NCBI GenBank assembly: GCA_020152595.1
Contig: JAIGNY010001857.1
Span: 548,501-612,500, forward strand
Length of the DNA stretch: 64,000 nt
Direction: 5' to 3'
Origin: Chiridota heheva
Lineage: Eukaryota > Echinodermata > Holothuroidea > Apodida > Chiridotidae
The notes beneath the pieces are model-generated. The model had not been told where the DNA came from, searched no databases, and saw only the letters and a program-made list of their open reading frames with translations. Each line of letters starts with the position of its first letter. The first letter of the stretch is position 1. Made by a program: the position numbers and the translations under genes. Below are positions 52,861-63,726 of this stretch, piece by piece.

Positions 52861-55834
52861 TATAGAATTCCCAAATCGAACGGAACTCATCACTATTTTA
52901 CGCAATGATTTTAATGATCATGAAACATAAAATTTCTATGAATTTCCCCTGTAAAAAAGACCATTTCTAGAAATCAAATAGGGTCTTTTGAAACGATAGT
53001 TTGTCACGCTTTTTGACCAGAATTCAAGAGAGCCACGTGCCCCCTACTTTTCCGTAAAATGACGAAAGTGCCACTTTTGAAAATAAAAAGTGCCCTGAAT
53101 TACTTTCAAAGGTGCAAGAACTGGTAGAATGTGCGCCCACTTTTAAAGAAAGTTACAAAAATGCGCCTTTCAAAATGAAATGTCCCTTTTTTACTGACCT
53201 AATAGAAAGGAAACTGGCTACTTTTGTCAGTCCCATGTACGGGAGGAATGTGTCCCCATTGAAAAAGTGCCCCTTTTACTTTATTATGTATATAGTGGGG
53301 GCGTATGTCAGTATGTATATGACTTGGGAAGTTCCCCCTAAGAGGTCGTACCCTCAATTTTCGGAAGCTTCCTACACCCCTGGCAGCAATATGGAGGAAA
53401 GGGTGGGTAAATCGCACGGGCCACGAACAAAATTCGAGATTTGAGGTCTCCGAACAATAACACTGATAAGTTTGTAATTGACAACAAATTTCCCACGGGC
53501 ATCCTGGATCAGCACTCTAGTTGCGCCACTGGTCAAAAAAAGTTTTGTATAGCACATTGGCAACATAAATACAGGAACATTTCGAGATGATGTTGGCCTA
53601 TATTTTTCTCTTTCAATTTTTCAGACCAAGATTTTCTGTCTAAGATTTTCGACAATATATGACGTCATTAGAACATCATGCTGAGCTGTCAAACTGGTCT
53701 GACTCTTTTTGAATTTCAAAATGACAGCGTTCTGCCAGTGGCGACGCCTGGATTTTGATGCCGGGCATGAGATTCTTATCATTCCGTTCGAGAGTTGGTG
53801 AGCTATCTGTATCTAAGCCGACGTCACTTAGAGCATAAATGAGGTCCTCTTTGCATGCATCTACCTGCCGTATGGAACGAAACAAACGGAAGGAAAACAG
53901 ATCAATACAGGCATCCGTATTTTTATTGGTATGGACTATATATGCCCACATTTCAGAGGAATTGACCTTCATCAGTGGTAGAAGTATATAACTAAAATCG
54001 AGAAATATGTCTGTTACATTCATTATTTCTCTTATTGATTTTGCTCAATAGGGGGCTAGAGCATGGACCCCGCTAGTGCCACCTCGTGCATCCACTCGCT
54101 TCCCCACATATATTCTGGTGTGACAGTCGCTCTAATTCTTTCGGCGACCCTATTTGATATCATCACTTCCCAAATTTCAACGAATTACAACATGACCACG
54201 AATTTGTTCAACTTTTTAATCTGCTGAGTGTAATAAGCCTGAAATTCGGATGACTTAAAATTGTATTTTGTAAAAGATCGATTGCCCCAATTATTAACTT
54301 TTATTCAATCACGAAAGTCTTCAAATGCTATATGTATATGGGCGATATGTCAGCGCTACATCTGTCGAGAACCATGGAATCGCTCCTACACGGTTGAAAA
54401 CTCCAAATTCCGACTAAATGTTAACATCTGCTCTTCAGAAAATATTAAAATGAATTTATAAAGATTACTCTAAAATTCCCAGGTAAAAGTCAAATTTGCG
54501 CCGGTGAAAATGGAGAAAACAATTTCCTCATTCTGTTGCACCAATAAAATTAGAATGTTTCTCTTGCATTTTCCTACCTCTGGCTAAAACCTATTTTACC
54601 GTATGTATTTCTTAAGAGAGATATGAATTTTGAAAGATGCACGGTGGGTTATAATGACAAAACATCTTCCCATTGGGAGGACTCCCGTTCGGGAGCGTGG
54701 TTGGAACTGGTGATTGCGCGCTGTTGGTGCTATAATATTCATCATGTGAGTTATATTTATCATACGACAGCACTTCTAACGGCATATGCTAAGTGATGAT
54801 AATTGTGAGAATGATGACGTTGACAACATCGAAAACGAACATAATTGTGATTATGACAACAATGATACTGGTAAAGCATGATGATCGTATAGTAATGATC
54901 GTAATAAGAATAATACTGACGATAAGAACAAGGACGGCGTTGACGACGACATATGCTTATGATGGCGATGATAATTGATGATGGTGATACTGATAATGGC
55001 GATGATGACTCTGAACTTAACGTATATACGATAAAGCATCATCGTGGTAATGCTAATTACAATAGCAAAGATGTGATGAAGACGACAATGCCAACGGTGA
55101 TGATGACGTTATTTCCATTCTCAAACTAAGATCAATGGAAAGTAAGAACAATTTACATGTTTGATTGACGTTTCAGTTAACACTAGACAGCTAGAAAGTA
55201 ACTTTTAATTGCATATTTCCGTGGTCATGAATATGCAATTAACAATAGACTGGGCGACTCGCTATAAGGACAAAGGGTGCACTCCCCCTCCTTCTACCCC
55301 AAAATAAGGTGGCTAATCATTTTTCTTCATTTTTTATTGAATTATATGTATAATCAAAAAGATATTCAGTTTTTGCTGAAATTGTGATGTAAAGGCGCCG
55401 GGTGGCCAATTCAAACTCTTAATATGTTTAACTCCTGTTGGAGTTTTGATTGGAGATATGGAAAAGACTAAAAAGGTTTTATTCAGAATTTGCTGCACCA
55501 CTTCAAACAATTATAATAGAATTGTATCCAACAAAGGATTCAAAAATAAAATACCAAAGCTGTCGTGATGTAAACATGATATATATTTATGCCTGAGATG
55601 TCTAAATGCTGTAAGATGGTCAATTTTGAATGATTTTGATGATGTGCTATTTTCATGGTTGGCAATAAATGTTAAAGCAATGTAGCTAATGTTACCTTTA
55701 CATTTTCATACACTTTTAATTGTCCTCTGTCATTTAAACTTCACAACTTTGACGATAGGATCATTTCTTTATAATACGAACCATGGCGACGACCAACTTA
55801 CAGTGTACCTTGCCGTGAAGGGAGAGAGAGAGAG
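52861..55834. other. Repeat-derived stretch without supported genes
   Basis: GTGCCCCTTTT-type words at 53,040-53,280 resemble 16,985-17,025. TTGCGCCACTGG (53,520) and CCAGTGGCGACGCC (53,737) look like hAT-type ends without partners. GAT/GAC triplet-rich low-complexity DNA spans 54,795-55,120 and makes spurious frames. A CRE octamer lies near 53,660. Confidence 0.45.
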
Positions 55835-56100
55835 TTGAACACACAATTACATTACAATGACGGGGTCGTCGCCTGCGTATTCGGTTATGATAGTACAAAT
55901 GCTATCACGAAACGCTTAATACGACCCGGACGAGAACACAGGTACGACGTACGGACAGACATAACATCGACAACCAAGTCAATGTCCACGGCCTTTGATA
56001 ACCAGTTGTGGTGCACTGGCGTGTCTACCCACCCCAGGCTTGAACCCAGGGCCTCGTGGTCTGTAGACAGGTATAATAACCGCTACGCCACAGTAGGTAG
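55835..56100 (-). mobile_element. tRNA-derived SINE
   Basis: Read on the minus strand, the head has a pol III A-box-like TGGCGTAGCGG and, about 40 nt on, a B-box-like GGGTTCAAGCC, as in a tRNA gene. A ~190-bp body follows, with a tail rich in TGTAATGTAATTGTG, typical of tRNA-related SINEs. It abuts a GAGAGA run. The cloverleaf is incomplete, so it is not a working tRNA gene. Confidence 0.6.
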
Positions 56101-56105
56101 ATAGG

Positions 56106-56219
56106 TAAAGCCGTGCCTTTATATACAACACCAAATTCTCCCTCGCCGAGCTGTTCCTCGAGATTCACGCTGTCGCGACTGATCTCAAACTTGGTCAAAG
56201 CAGTGCAAAGTGGAATGTG
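56106..56219 (-). CDS. Exon fragment encoding a protein-kinase glycine-rich loop (tyrosine-kinase-like)
   Basis: After the acceptor GTCAAAACAG the minus strand encodes TKFEISRDSVNLEEQLGEGE then FGVVYKGTAL. This is the start of a kinase N-lobe: strand beta-1, the GxGxFGxV nucleotide-binding loop and beta-2. The FEI-R--V-L-E-LGEGEFG pattern is typical of receptor tyrosine kinases in animals. The exon is phase-compatible with a Leu/Ile-rich lead. No lysine-AxK strand, catalytic loop or activation loop was found nearby. The donor is unclear (a GTATAT lies inside at 56,126), and a SINE starts immediately after KGTAL. It may be one exon of a long gene or a stranded fragment. Confidence 0.5.
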
Positions 56220-56680
56220 CTGTTTTGACCGCGGAGGGTGCTTGATTGAAAATATGATGGTCTGGAAAATATATAAACCAGTAAGATCAAGAATAGCGTC
56301 GCTAATTGAGGGGGGGGGGCGTGGGGTGAAGGAGGGGTGAGGTAAAGATGGAAGACGTGAGGTGATGGAGAAAAAACACAACCTCATTTCCGTAAACAAT
56401 TAATATATCATCTTAAATATCTTCCCATTTTTGGTTATCCACAACTACAAGCATGAAGTTGCAAATCATTTTGTTGGTTACTTGCGTTAGCAAAGGAACC
56501 TATGTATTCAACTTGGCGTGTGTGTGTGTCTGTGACACTTGCTTAGGTACGCTCTAACTTAAGATAGGAAAATCGGTATGGAGTCACATTTGGTAGGTAG
56601 GTCCGCCATATTGTGAAGATGTGCCCTATTGTTTTTGGTGCCCGTAGGGGTCACCTGGGGTCAGATATCGGCCAAAAATG
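56220..56680. other. Spacer upstream of the kinase-like exon
   Basis: Short G-rich tract near 56,310. No further exon recognised on the minus strand. Confidence 0.4.
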
Positions 56681-57175
56681 GAAAAACTTTTAGTGACAAT
56701 AACTTTTAGTGCCAAGATTCTGTACATTTGATATTTTAGGACAAGTTGTGTATGGAATAGGGGAACATTTTAATACAAAACGGCCATGTGATTGAAGGTC
56801 AAGGTCAGGGTCAAAAACATTTTTTGTCAAAGTGCATGGAAAAACTTTTAGTGACAATAACTCTTAGTGCCAAGATTCTGTACATTTGATATTTTGGGAC
56901 AAGTTGTGTATGGAGTAGGGGAATATTTTCATACAAAACGGCCATGTGATTCAAGGTCAGGGTCAAAAACAATTTTTTTGTCAAAGTGCATAATATTGAA
57001 TTTGGACTTGGACTATGGACATTGGACTCGAATTTGACAATGATAATAACTCTTAGTGCCAAGATTTTGTACATTTGATATTTGGGACAAGTTGTGTATA
57101 AAGTAAGGAAATATTTTTTTACAAAACGGTCATGTGATTGAAGGTCAAGGTCAGGGTCAAAAACAATAATAAAAT
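56681..57175. repeat. Three tandem repeats (~158-200 bp) carrying nuclear-receptor half-sites
   Basis: Units begin near 56,681, 56,839 and 57,040 (AATAACTCTTAGTGCCAAGA, then ACAAGTTGTGTATGGA). Units 1 and 3 end with AGGTCA-AGGTCA-GGGTCA in direct contact (56,796-56,813 and 57,142-57,159). Unit 2 has two hexamers (56,954-56,965). The 173-residue minus-strand frame over them is repeat-derived. Confidence 0.85.
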
Positions 57176-58097
57176 AATGAAAATAAGCTTGACGCCAAAT
57201 AGTTATTGATTTGAAGAACAAATGATATAATTTATATTTATGATTTACTTGAATTAAGTTTACTTGTTTTCCATTAAACACAGTTTTTGATAAGAATACA
57301 TGGAGTGGTATAAATAGAAGTCCAGAGTCCATGCCATGATGCCCTAAGAGTTGTTGAAAGACTAGTGTGGTTTCACATTAGCAAGGCCAGGAACTATCAT
57401 TCTATTTTGCTATTACATAATACACTTTTTTAACATTGACCTCGCTCTGTCTCATTGTGAAGTTACATTTAAAGTGTTATGGATATCTTTTGTGAGGTGG
57501 TATGAATGATGCATTCCAGTGGGTTGTATTATTGGTTTATATATATTCTTAAGAATAGAATTTCTGTCTAGCAGACCCCATCAGTGTGATATAGTAAAAA
57601 TACAAATTCCTGAAGTGTGATTAAATCTTGAATGCCACTGACATACTACAATCCAGGGTTCAATACTAAATGCACAAAGTATAAAGACCAATGAGCCTAA
57701 AAGCTATTTCAGTTTTGATGGCTGCTTATCATCTTTTATGTAAAAAAAACAGACACCTGAGAAATATATAATTCACCCCACCTGTTGCATTAAAAAACAA
57801 GTCATAAAGATGTCAACAGAAAGTCATTGGTCCATGTTGCTGACCTGTTTTGTTTTCTTTGCCACCTGTATTAGTTTAGCTTAGAAAGGGAATTTACTGT
57901 GTGTTGTCTACCTCCATGTGTCTACAGACATTTTCTCCGTGCAATAAAATGTAGAAGGTCACTTATGAGGCAAATACTAACCATGGATATACACTATTTA
58001 ATCAACCAAAGATATGTGTAATGAACACATCCCTGAATCAAGCAATTACACTGCACCTTGTTTAAAACCAAGACTGTTAGAACACCACTCACGTTTT
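57176..58097. other. Gene-free stretch
   Basis: AT-rich, no exon or repeat recognised. Confidence 0.45.
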
Positions 58098-58220
58098 TCA
58101 CAAGTTTTACTCTTTTGCATATTAAAAATTGGCCAGTGGTGGTTAAGTGAAGAGTATCACAAGTTTTGCTCATTTGCATATTAACAATTGGCCAATCATA
58201 GAATTAGGGTTGGTTAACTG
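58098..58220. repeat. 59-bp tandem duplication with octamer and CCAAT-type motifs
   Basis: TCACAAGTTTTRCTC begins at 58,098 and 58,157. The second copy has a perfect octamer ATTTGCAT (58,172-58,179) and ATTGGCCAAT (58,187-58,196); the first has TTTTGCAT and ATTGGCCAG. Such sites bind POU and NF-Y factors, but no transcript start is evident. Confidence 0.6.
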
Positions 58221-59265
58221 AAGAGGATGTCAGTTGGGAGTGGGAGTTGCACCAGTGTAATTGTCTTGCCATTCTGCTTCATATTGACTTTGACCTCTGG
58301 TGACCTCTTAATGTTAACATTTTTTTGTTGGTATTTCGATAATTTTGACCCCATTTTCGGATTTCAAAAGTACCTTTTGATCAAAAAAAGGCAATTGGTT
58401 GATTCCTGTACGACCTTCATGTGCGGAGTTATCGCAGGTCAAAATTTCTTAAGTCTAGTTAGGATGGTTGTACGGACTTGCCTTTTTGTTTTGGGAATCA
58501 GAGTGTCAAGTTACATTTGACTCGAGGTCAATAGTCAAATCTGTAAAATTATGCTTATTTTGGGAGAAAAATGGCTATAATAACAAGTTAATAATTTTTT
58601 GGTATGTGATTAGACCTTGATGAGCTGCAAAGAATGAGCCATTTCCCCACTTAAATAGCATGCCTGGTTCTGGAGTTACGGATGACCTCCATCTGCCCCA
58701 AAATTTCATTCTGTAGCAAGGAACCATAGTGCCCTTGGGCTCTTGTTTAAATAGCAAGACCTTTTGACCGCAATACCTTGAAGAAAAAACGTATTATAGC
58801 TGCATAAATGAATAGTCTTTCTCATTAAATATATATGACTCGTGCAATAGCATGCTTGCTAATAAATCAGTTTTGCTGTTTCTGAATCAACCAAAAGTAT
58901 CATCACACGTTCGCTCACGTAGACAAATTTCGAAAAAATCTTGAAAATTGGAATTGGCACATGAAATTTCTTTCTACATTCCGAAACGTTGCCGATTTAA
59001 GGATTTGGTGAAACCAAAATCCCAAATTACACCATAAATTACGTATTCATCATTATTGGCTCTAATTACAAATTAATTGGGTCCACCATATAGGCCTTTA
59101 CGTTCCTATGCAGGCTTAAACTTCAAAATTCACCAGCATCGTCTGTTGTTTTAATAGAATTATTAATTTTCTTAAGTTTAAAATGACGAACTGACGACAT
59201 GAAGTCAGCAATGCAGGCATTGTCGTGGCTCTCAGGACAACAGAAAAATCAGCTTTCCAACTAAC
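58221..59265. other. Gene-free stretch, repeat-like
   Basis: TTTGACCTCTGGTGACCTCT (58,288) and GGAGTTATCGCAGGTCAAAA-type words look like dispersed repeat sequence. The 97-residue frame at 58,227 lies in it. Confidence 0.4.
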
Positions 59266-59408
59266 CATCGAAAAGTATAGAGTGTTCTTTTGCAACATAT
59301 CTTGCTGGTATGCCCCCGTCATCACTTCTTTTATACCACAAGAAAAACAGTCGCCATCCAATGCAAGTCTTGTGACAGCTAATTTGGCCCCAGGCAAGCT
59401 ATTGGCCA
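59266..59408 (-). CDS. Possible exon of unknown identity
   Basis: The minus strand has an acceptor GGTCCCTCAG before 59,408 and a donor ATG|GTTAGT after 59,266, with an open frame between (GAKLAVTRLALDGDCFSCGI, then KEVMTGAYQQDM). Composition looks protein-like and it lies upstream, on the same strand, of the kinase-like exon, but no family is recognised. It could be an ectodomain exon or chance. Confidence 0.2.
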
Positions 59409-59479
59409 CTGAGGGACCGGATGAACAGATGAAGGCGTTATTGAAGATTAAATTGAATGATCACGAGAAAAACTATGTT

Positions 59480-59508
59480 GGTGTGTGTGGGTGTGTGTGT
59501 GTGTGTGT

Positions 59509-59543
<35 letters not shown>
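59480..59543. repeat. (GT)n microsatellite
   Basis: About 60 bp of GT with a few GG interruptions. Confidence 0.97.
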
Positions 59544-59546
<3 letters not shown>

Positions 59547-60650
59547 GGGCCTGTTTTGATGTCGTAGGCCGTTTCAGAATTTAGTATCGACATTTTTGGG
59601 TAATGTCTATATAAATCCATTTTCGATGAAATTCCTAGATGGTGGAGAATTAAGTTGAATGGTAATATTTGACGAACCGACACACAGATGCTATGAATGC
59701 TCAGAAAAAGTTCACTTCTCAATCAGTTGCCTGGTCAGAATTTGCTGCATGACTTCAAAGAATTAAAAAAGACATTTAAAAAGAACAAAGGATGTACAAA
59801 AAGACATACCCAAGTTGTCTCTTCGCAAAATATTTCCAAAACAGGATAGCAATGGCACACATTTATTCTTGTCTGATTGGCTTAAATTCTGGATTCGAAC
59901 CTTAACCTAACTTAATTCAAATGAGTGCAATTACTATCCTGTTCAAGGAAAAAAGTTATCTCTACCCAGTCATGCATCACAGATTTGCCTATAGGTTAAT
60001 GTTTAACCGATTTAAAGTACAGAACAATTTGGGTTTCTAACGATTCTGAAGTAGTAAATATTCTACCAGTATTAACTAATCCTGCCTAGAATCAGCATAA
60101 CGGTCTTACACACATTTCCTTTTGTAAAAAACAAAAACAGCAGATTCAAACTACCAAGGGCCGAGCTAAGTTTGAACGGTTATGCTGTCGTTTACACTGA
60201 AAATGGCTGCACAGAGGAACAGCTCTTTACATCAGCTTGCAGTCGTGTGTGATGTAATGTATATACCGTAACCGTAGTCCAAACAGCATTATATAGTGAG
60301 AATAACGAGGCGCTTAATGAATTGTTGAAGGGGACTATTTCCGCGAATTTTCATTTTCATATATGTATGATCTAGGACTATTTAAAGTGGTCCTGCCATG
60401 CCTTTAAAAAAAAAATGAGATTTAACCTGATATAGGTTTTTCATATCCCTAAATTTAATAATCCATCAAGAAATCCTGGTTCTAAGTCCATTTTCATGAT
60501 GAAAAAGGACCTAGAAATTGATCATTTATTGCTTGCTCCGGAAAAAGTTGAAAAGATTTATGACATCATAACAATTTGCTACGTCATTGCAGGGTCTGCT
60601 GATCGTAAGTAAACACTGCATCACACACATACTAAACACGTACAAATAGC
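59544..60650. other. Gene-free stretch
   Basis: AT-rich. 60,390-60,620 has the look of dispersed transposon sequence leading into the fragment described next. Confidence 0.4.
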
Positions 60651-60651
60651 G

Positions 60652-60834
60652 TCTGATTACGAAAGTTGTTCTGGCTGTTCAGATCTTAATTTGTCATTTT
60701 CAAGTTCAAGCTATGATAAAAATGATTTGGAAATAAATGAAGAACATTCTTATAATAAAGGGGATATCGTTCCTTTTTAATTTGGACCGCTTTTAAACGA
60801 GAAAGAAGGATCAGGCTTACAACCCTTACACGGT
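60652..60834 (+). pseudogene. Possible decayed transposon-associated ORF fragment
   Basis: The plus frame reads SDYESCSGCSDLNLSFSSSS, then acidic residues, then IVPF-stop-FGPLLNEKEG. The Ser/Asp-rich run followed by a Y/F-x-F-E/G-P-L motif resembles the N-terminal region of the widespread P2X7-C-terminal-like proteins found in many marine invertebrate genomes. Here the motif is broken by TAA and the frame ends soon after. Assignment is from memory of the pattern only. Confidence 0.25.
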
Positions 60835-61280
60835 CTTTAATAATACAGTACTACGCTTGCGTAGTCAGGTAGTGGGCATGAAATTCTAATTGTTTCGCAA
60901 GTAATATTTTGTTAAACTTAATCAAATTGAAGTGTTTGCAACAACATCTACCTCTCTTTATTTTACGTCTAATGGAAATATAAAGTTTTATCTATCAATG
61001 TTCAAGTCTCTGTTGCTTGACGTTTAGTCATCAATCAATCAACATGCCTACGTGAACTGAATAGTTCATTCACGCAATTCCGTTTTGCGTTTTTGCATTT
61101 GAATTGAAAGTTTTTGAAGAAATTGTGAAAATTTTGTTAGTTTATTTCAAAGTTTTGATATGCTAAAAGGGACGGCTTGGCATATGGACACAAAAATTGC
61201 AATTCAGTTCTAATCTAACGATTTTTCTTCCTTCGATCATATTCCACACTATATAGAAAATAAATCATAACAACTTTTTA
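60835..61280. other. Gene-free AT-rich stretch
   Basis: Nothing recognised. Confidence 0.4.
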
Positions 61281-61350
61281 AGTGATTAAGTAGCATAGTC
61301 GGTTACGGCATACTATTTTAAGCGAGAGGTTATGCGCTCGAATCTCACTA
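61281..61350 (+). repeat. tRNA-like segment (SINE head or tRNA pseudogene)
   Basis: AGTGATT at the 5' end can pair with AATCTCACT at the 3' end. An A-box-like TAGCATAGTCGG and a B-box-like GCTCGAATC are about 35 nt apart. The anticodon arm is poor and a T/C-rich sequence follows. More likely a tRNA-derived SINE head than a functional tRNA. Confidence 0.45.
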
Positions 61351-61753
61351 ATTCTTATTCTATTTTGTCTTCTTCCTCTGTTTCTCTTATTTGAATTTGT
61401 ATTATTCGCGAAACAGTAACAGTTTCAGAGATGATGCAGTCAAGCTACTGTTTAAATCAAACAGAACAGGGGTAACAATCTGGCGTGAGCTGAATATGAC
61501 ACTGTACCTGGTAAGCTCTGAAGAAAACTCAGTTAATATCAAGTGCACAAAAAAAGTCCAGAATCATCGTCTCGTTTTGTTGTCCTTTGCCCTTGATAAT
61601 CGACTTTTAGTTGAAAAATCTATATTTCTAAAATCTCCAACTTACACAAAGCTGCGGGATTTTGTTTATAATTACTTGAAAAATATCCACATTTAAAAAA
61701 ACAAAGGAAGATGATAATTGATACTAGTCACAAAACTACAATGGCATACACAC
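61351..61753. other. Spacer with one 101-residue frame
   Basis: The plus-strand frame at 61,391-61,696 has mixed composition and no recognisable domain or splice signals; left uncalled. Confidence 0.35.
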
Positions 61754-63048
61754 GATAGGACGATAACATCAAAGAGTGGACCGGGTAACGATAGGACGAT
61801 AACATCAGAGAGTAGACCGGGTAACGATGGGACGTTAACATCAAAAAGTGGACCGGGTAACGATGGGACGATAACATCAACGAGTGGACCGGGTAACGAT
61901 GAGACGATAATATCAAAGAGTGTATCTGGTAACGATAAGACGATAACATCAAAGAGTGGACCGGATAACGATGGGACGATAAAATCAAAACGTGGACCGG
62001 GTAACGATGGGACGATAACATCAAAGAGTGGACCGGGTAACGATGGGACGATAACATCAAAGAGTGGACCAGGTAACGATGGGACGATAACATTAAAAAG
62101 TGGACCGGGAACCGATGGGACGATAACATCAAAAAGTGTACCGGGTAACGATGGGACGATAACATCAAAGAGTGGACCGGATAACGATGGGACGATAAAA
62201 TCAAAGAGTGGACCGGGTAACGATGAGACGATAATATCAAAGAGGGGACCGGGTAACGATGTGACGATAACATCAAAGAATGAACCGGGTAACGATGGGA
62301 CGATAACATTAAAGAGTGGACCAGGTAACGATGGAACGATAACATTAAAGAGTGGACTGGTTAACAATGGAATGATAACATCAAAGAGTGGACCGGGTAA
62401 CGATGGGTCGATAACATCAAAGAGTGGACTGGTTAACAATGGAACGATAACATCAAAGAGTGGACCGGGTAAGGATGGGACGATAACATCAAAGAGTGGA
62501 CCAGGTAACGATGGAACGATAACATCAAAGAGTGGACCGGGTAACGATGGGACGATAACATCAAAGAAAGGACCGGGTAACGATGGGACGATAACATCAA
62601 ACAGTGGACCGGGTAACGATGGGACGATAACATCAAAAAGTGGACCGGGTAACGATGAGACGATAACATCAAAGAGTGGACCGGGTAACGATGAGACGAT
62701 AACATTAAAGAGTGGACCAGGTAACGATGGGACGATAACATTAAAGAGTGGACCAGGTAACGATGGGACGATAACATCAAAGAGTGGACCGGGTAACGAT
62801 GTGACGATAACATCAAAGAGTGGACCGGGTAACGATGAGACGATAACATTAAAGAGTGGACCAGGTAACGATGGGACGATAACATTAAAAAGTGTACCGG
62901 GTAACAATGGGACAATAACATCAAAGAGTGTACCGGGTAACAATGGGACGACAACATCAAAGAGTGGACCGGGTAACGATGGGACGATAACATCAAACAG
63001 TGGACCGGGTAACGATAGGTCAAAAACATCAAACAGTGGACCGGGTTG
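61754..63048. repeat. 36-bp minisatellite, ~36 units, no indels
   Basis: GATAACATCAAAGAGTGGAC plus CGGGTAACGATGGGAC repeats in strict 36-bp register for 1.3 kb. Because 36 is a multiple of three and the unit lacks stops in several frames, long frames exist on both strands: 443 residues plus (TITSKSGPGNDG unit) and 416 and 205-230 residues minus (SLPGPLFDVIVP, SSHRYPVHSLML units). Substitutions hit all codon positions (TCA to TTA, GGG to GAG, GAT to AAT), which argues against a protein under constraint. No splice context supports any of the frames. Confidence 0.95.
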
Positions 63049-63726
63049 AGCTTCGGAACATCACAGAGAGCATCGAAGAACTGTAAGAAGGGGTGGTAAC
63101 AGGAAGTCATTAGTGGTGCATCCAAAATCCAGCTTGATTACGAGTTGAGCGAAGTGAAGACGTGTGCTTGCATTTGGTGTGTGAAGTATGCAATGACCCG
63201 CTGAACTGCATGTTCGATTCAAGTACCACTCTCTATGCTATAATCCTAAAAGCGGTCGAATACAAGATAGATGCACATCACACTAGCTAAATTTGTTCAA
63301 AAAATTGATAAACTATTATTGTGCTGTGTCATGCGAAGGCCAGTGAAGGGTCTATATAATAGCACAGTCATCAAATAATATATCATCTGACTTCTGGAGT
63401 GTTCTGGCTGATTGTTCAACTTGTAGTTTTTTTTTCAAGGTAGATTTTGTCTTGAAATCCCTATTTCACCTCATCATGCATATATGTTGATGTAGGGACC
63501 TACTCAAAATGTAAATGCTACTTATGTCTACATCTTGAGAAGCCATTAAACCAGCAACTCAACCAATTAAGTGTCAAAAGTGTTAGCAGATCTGACCTTC
63601 ACTCCTTTTTGGAAGTCATGGTCACCACATTGCTTGAGAAGGACTGATAGAAGCCTATGGCCACCTTATATTTTATTTGACGCTTTTTTGTTTTCAATTA
63701 CAACTGCTTTGTCAACATTTACTGTT
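63049..63726. other. Gene-free stretch
   Basis: Spacer between the minisatellite and the right-edge open frame; nothing recognised. Confidence 0.45.

Noticed and set aside
56811-57332. 173-residue minus-strand frame
   Set aside because: Runs through the 158-200 bp tandem repeats; the repeated peptide (KYQMYRILALRVI) only mirrors DNA repetition.
61281-61350. Functional tRNA gene
   Set aside because: A- and B-box-like sequences and pairing ends are present, but the anticodon and T arms are poor; a SINE head or pseudogene is more likely.
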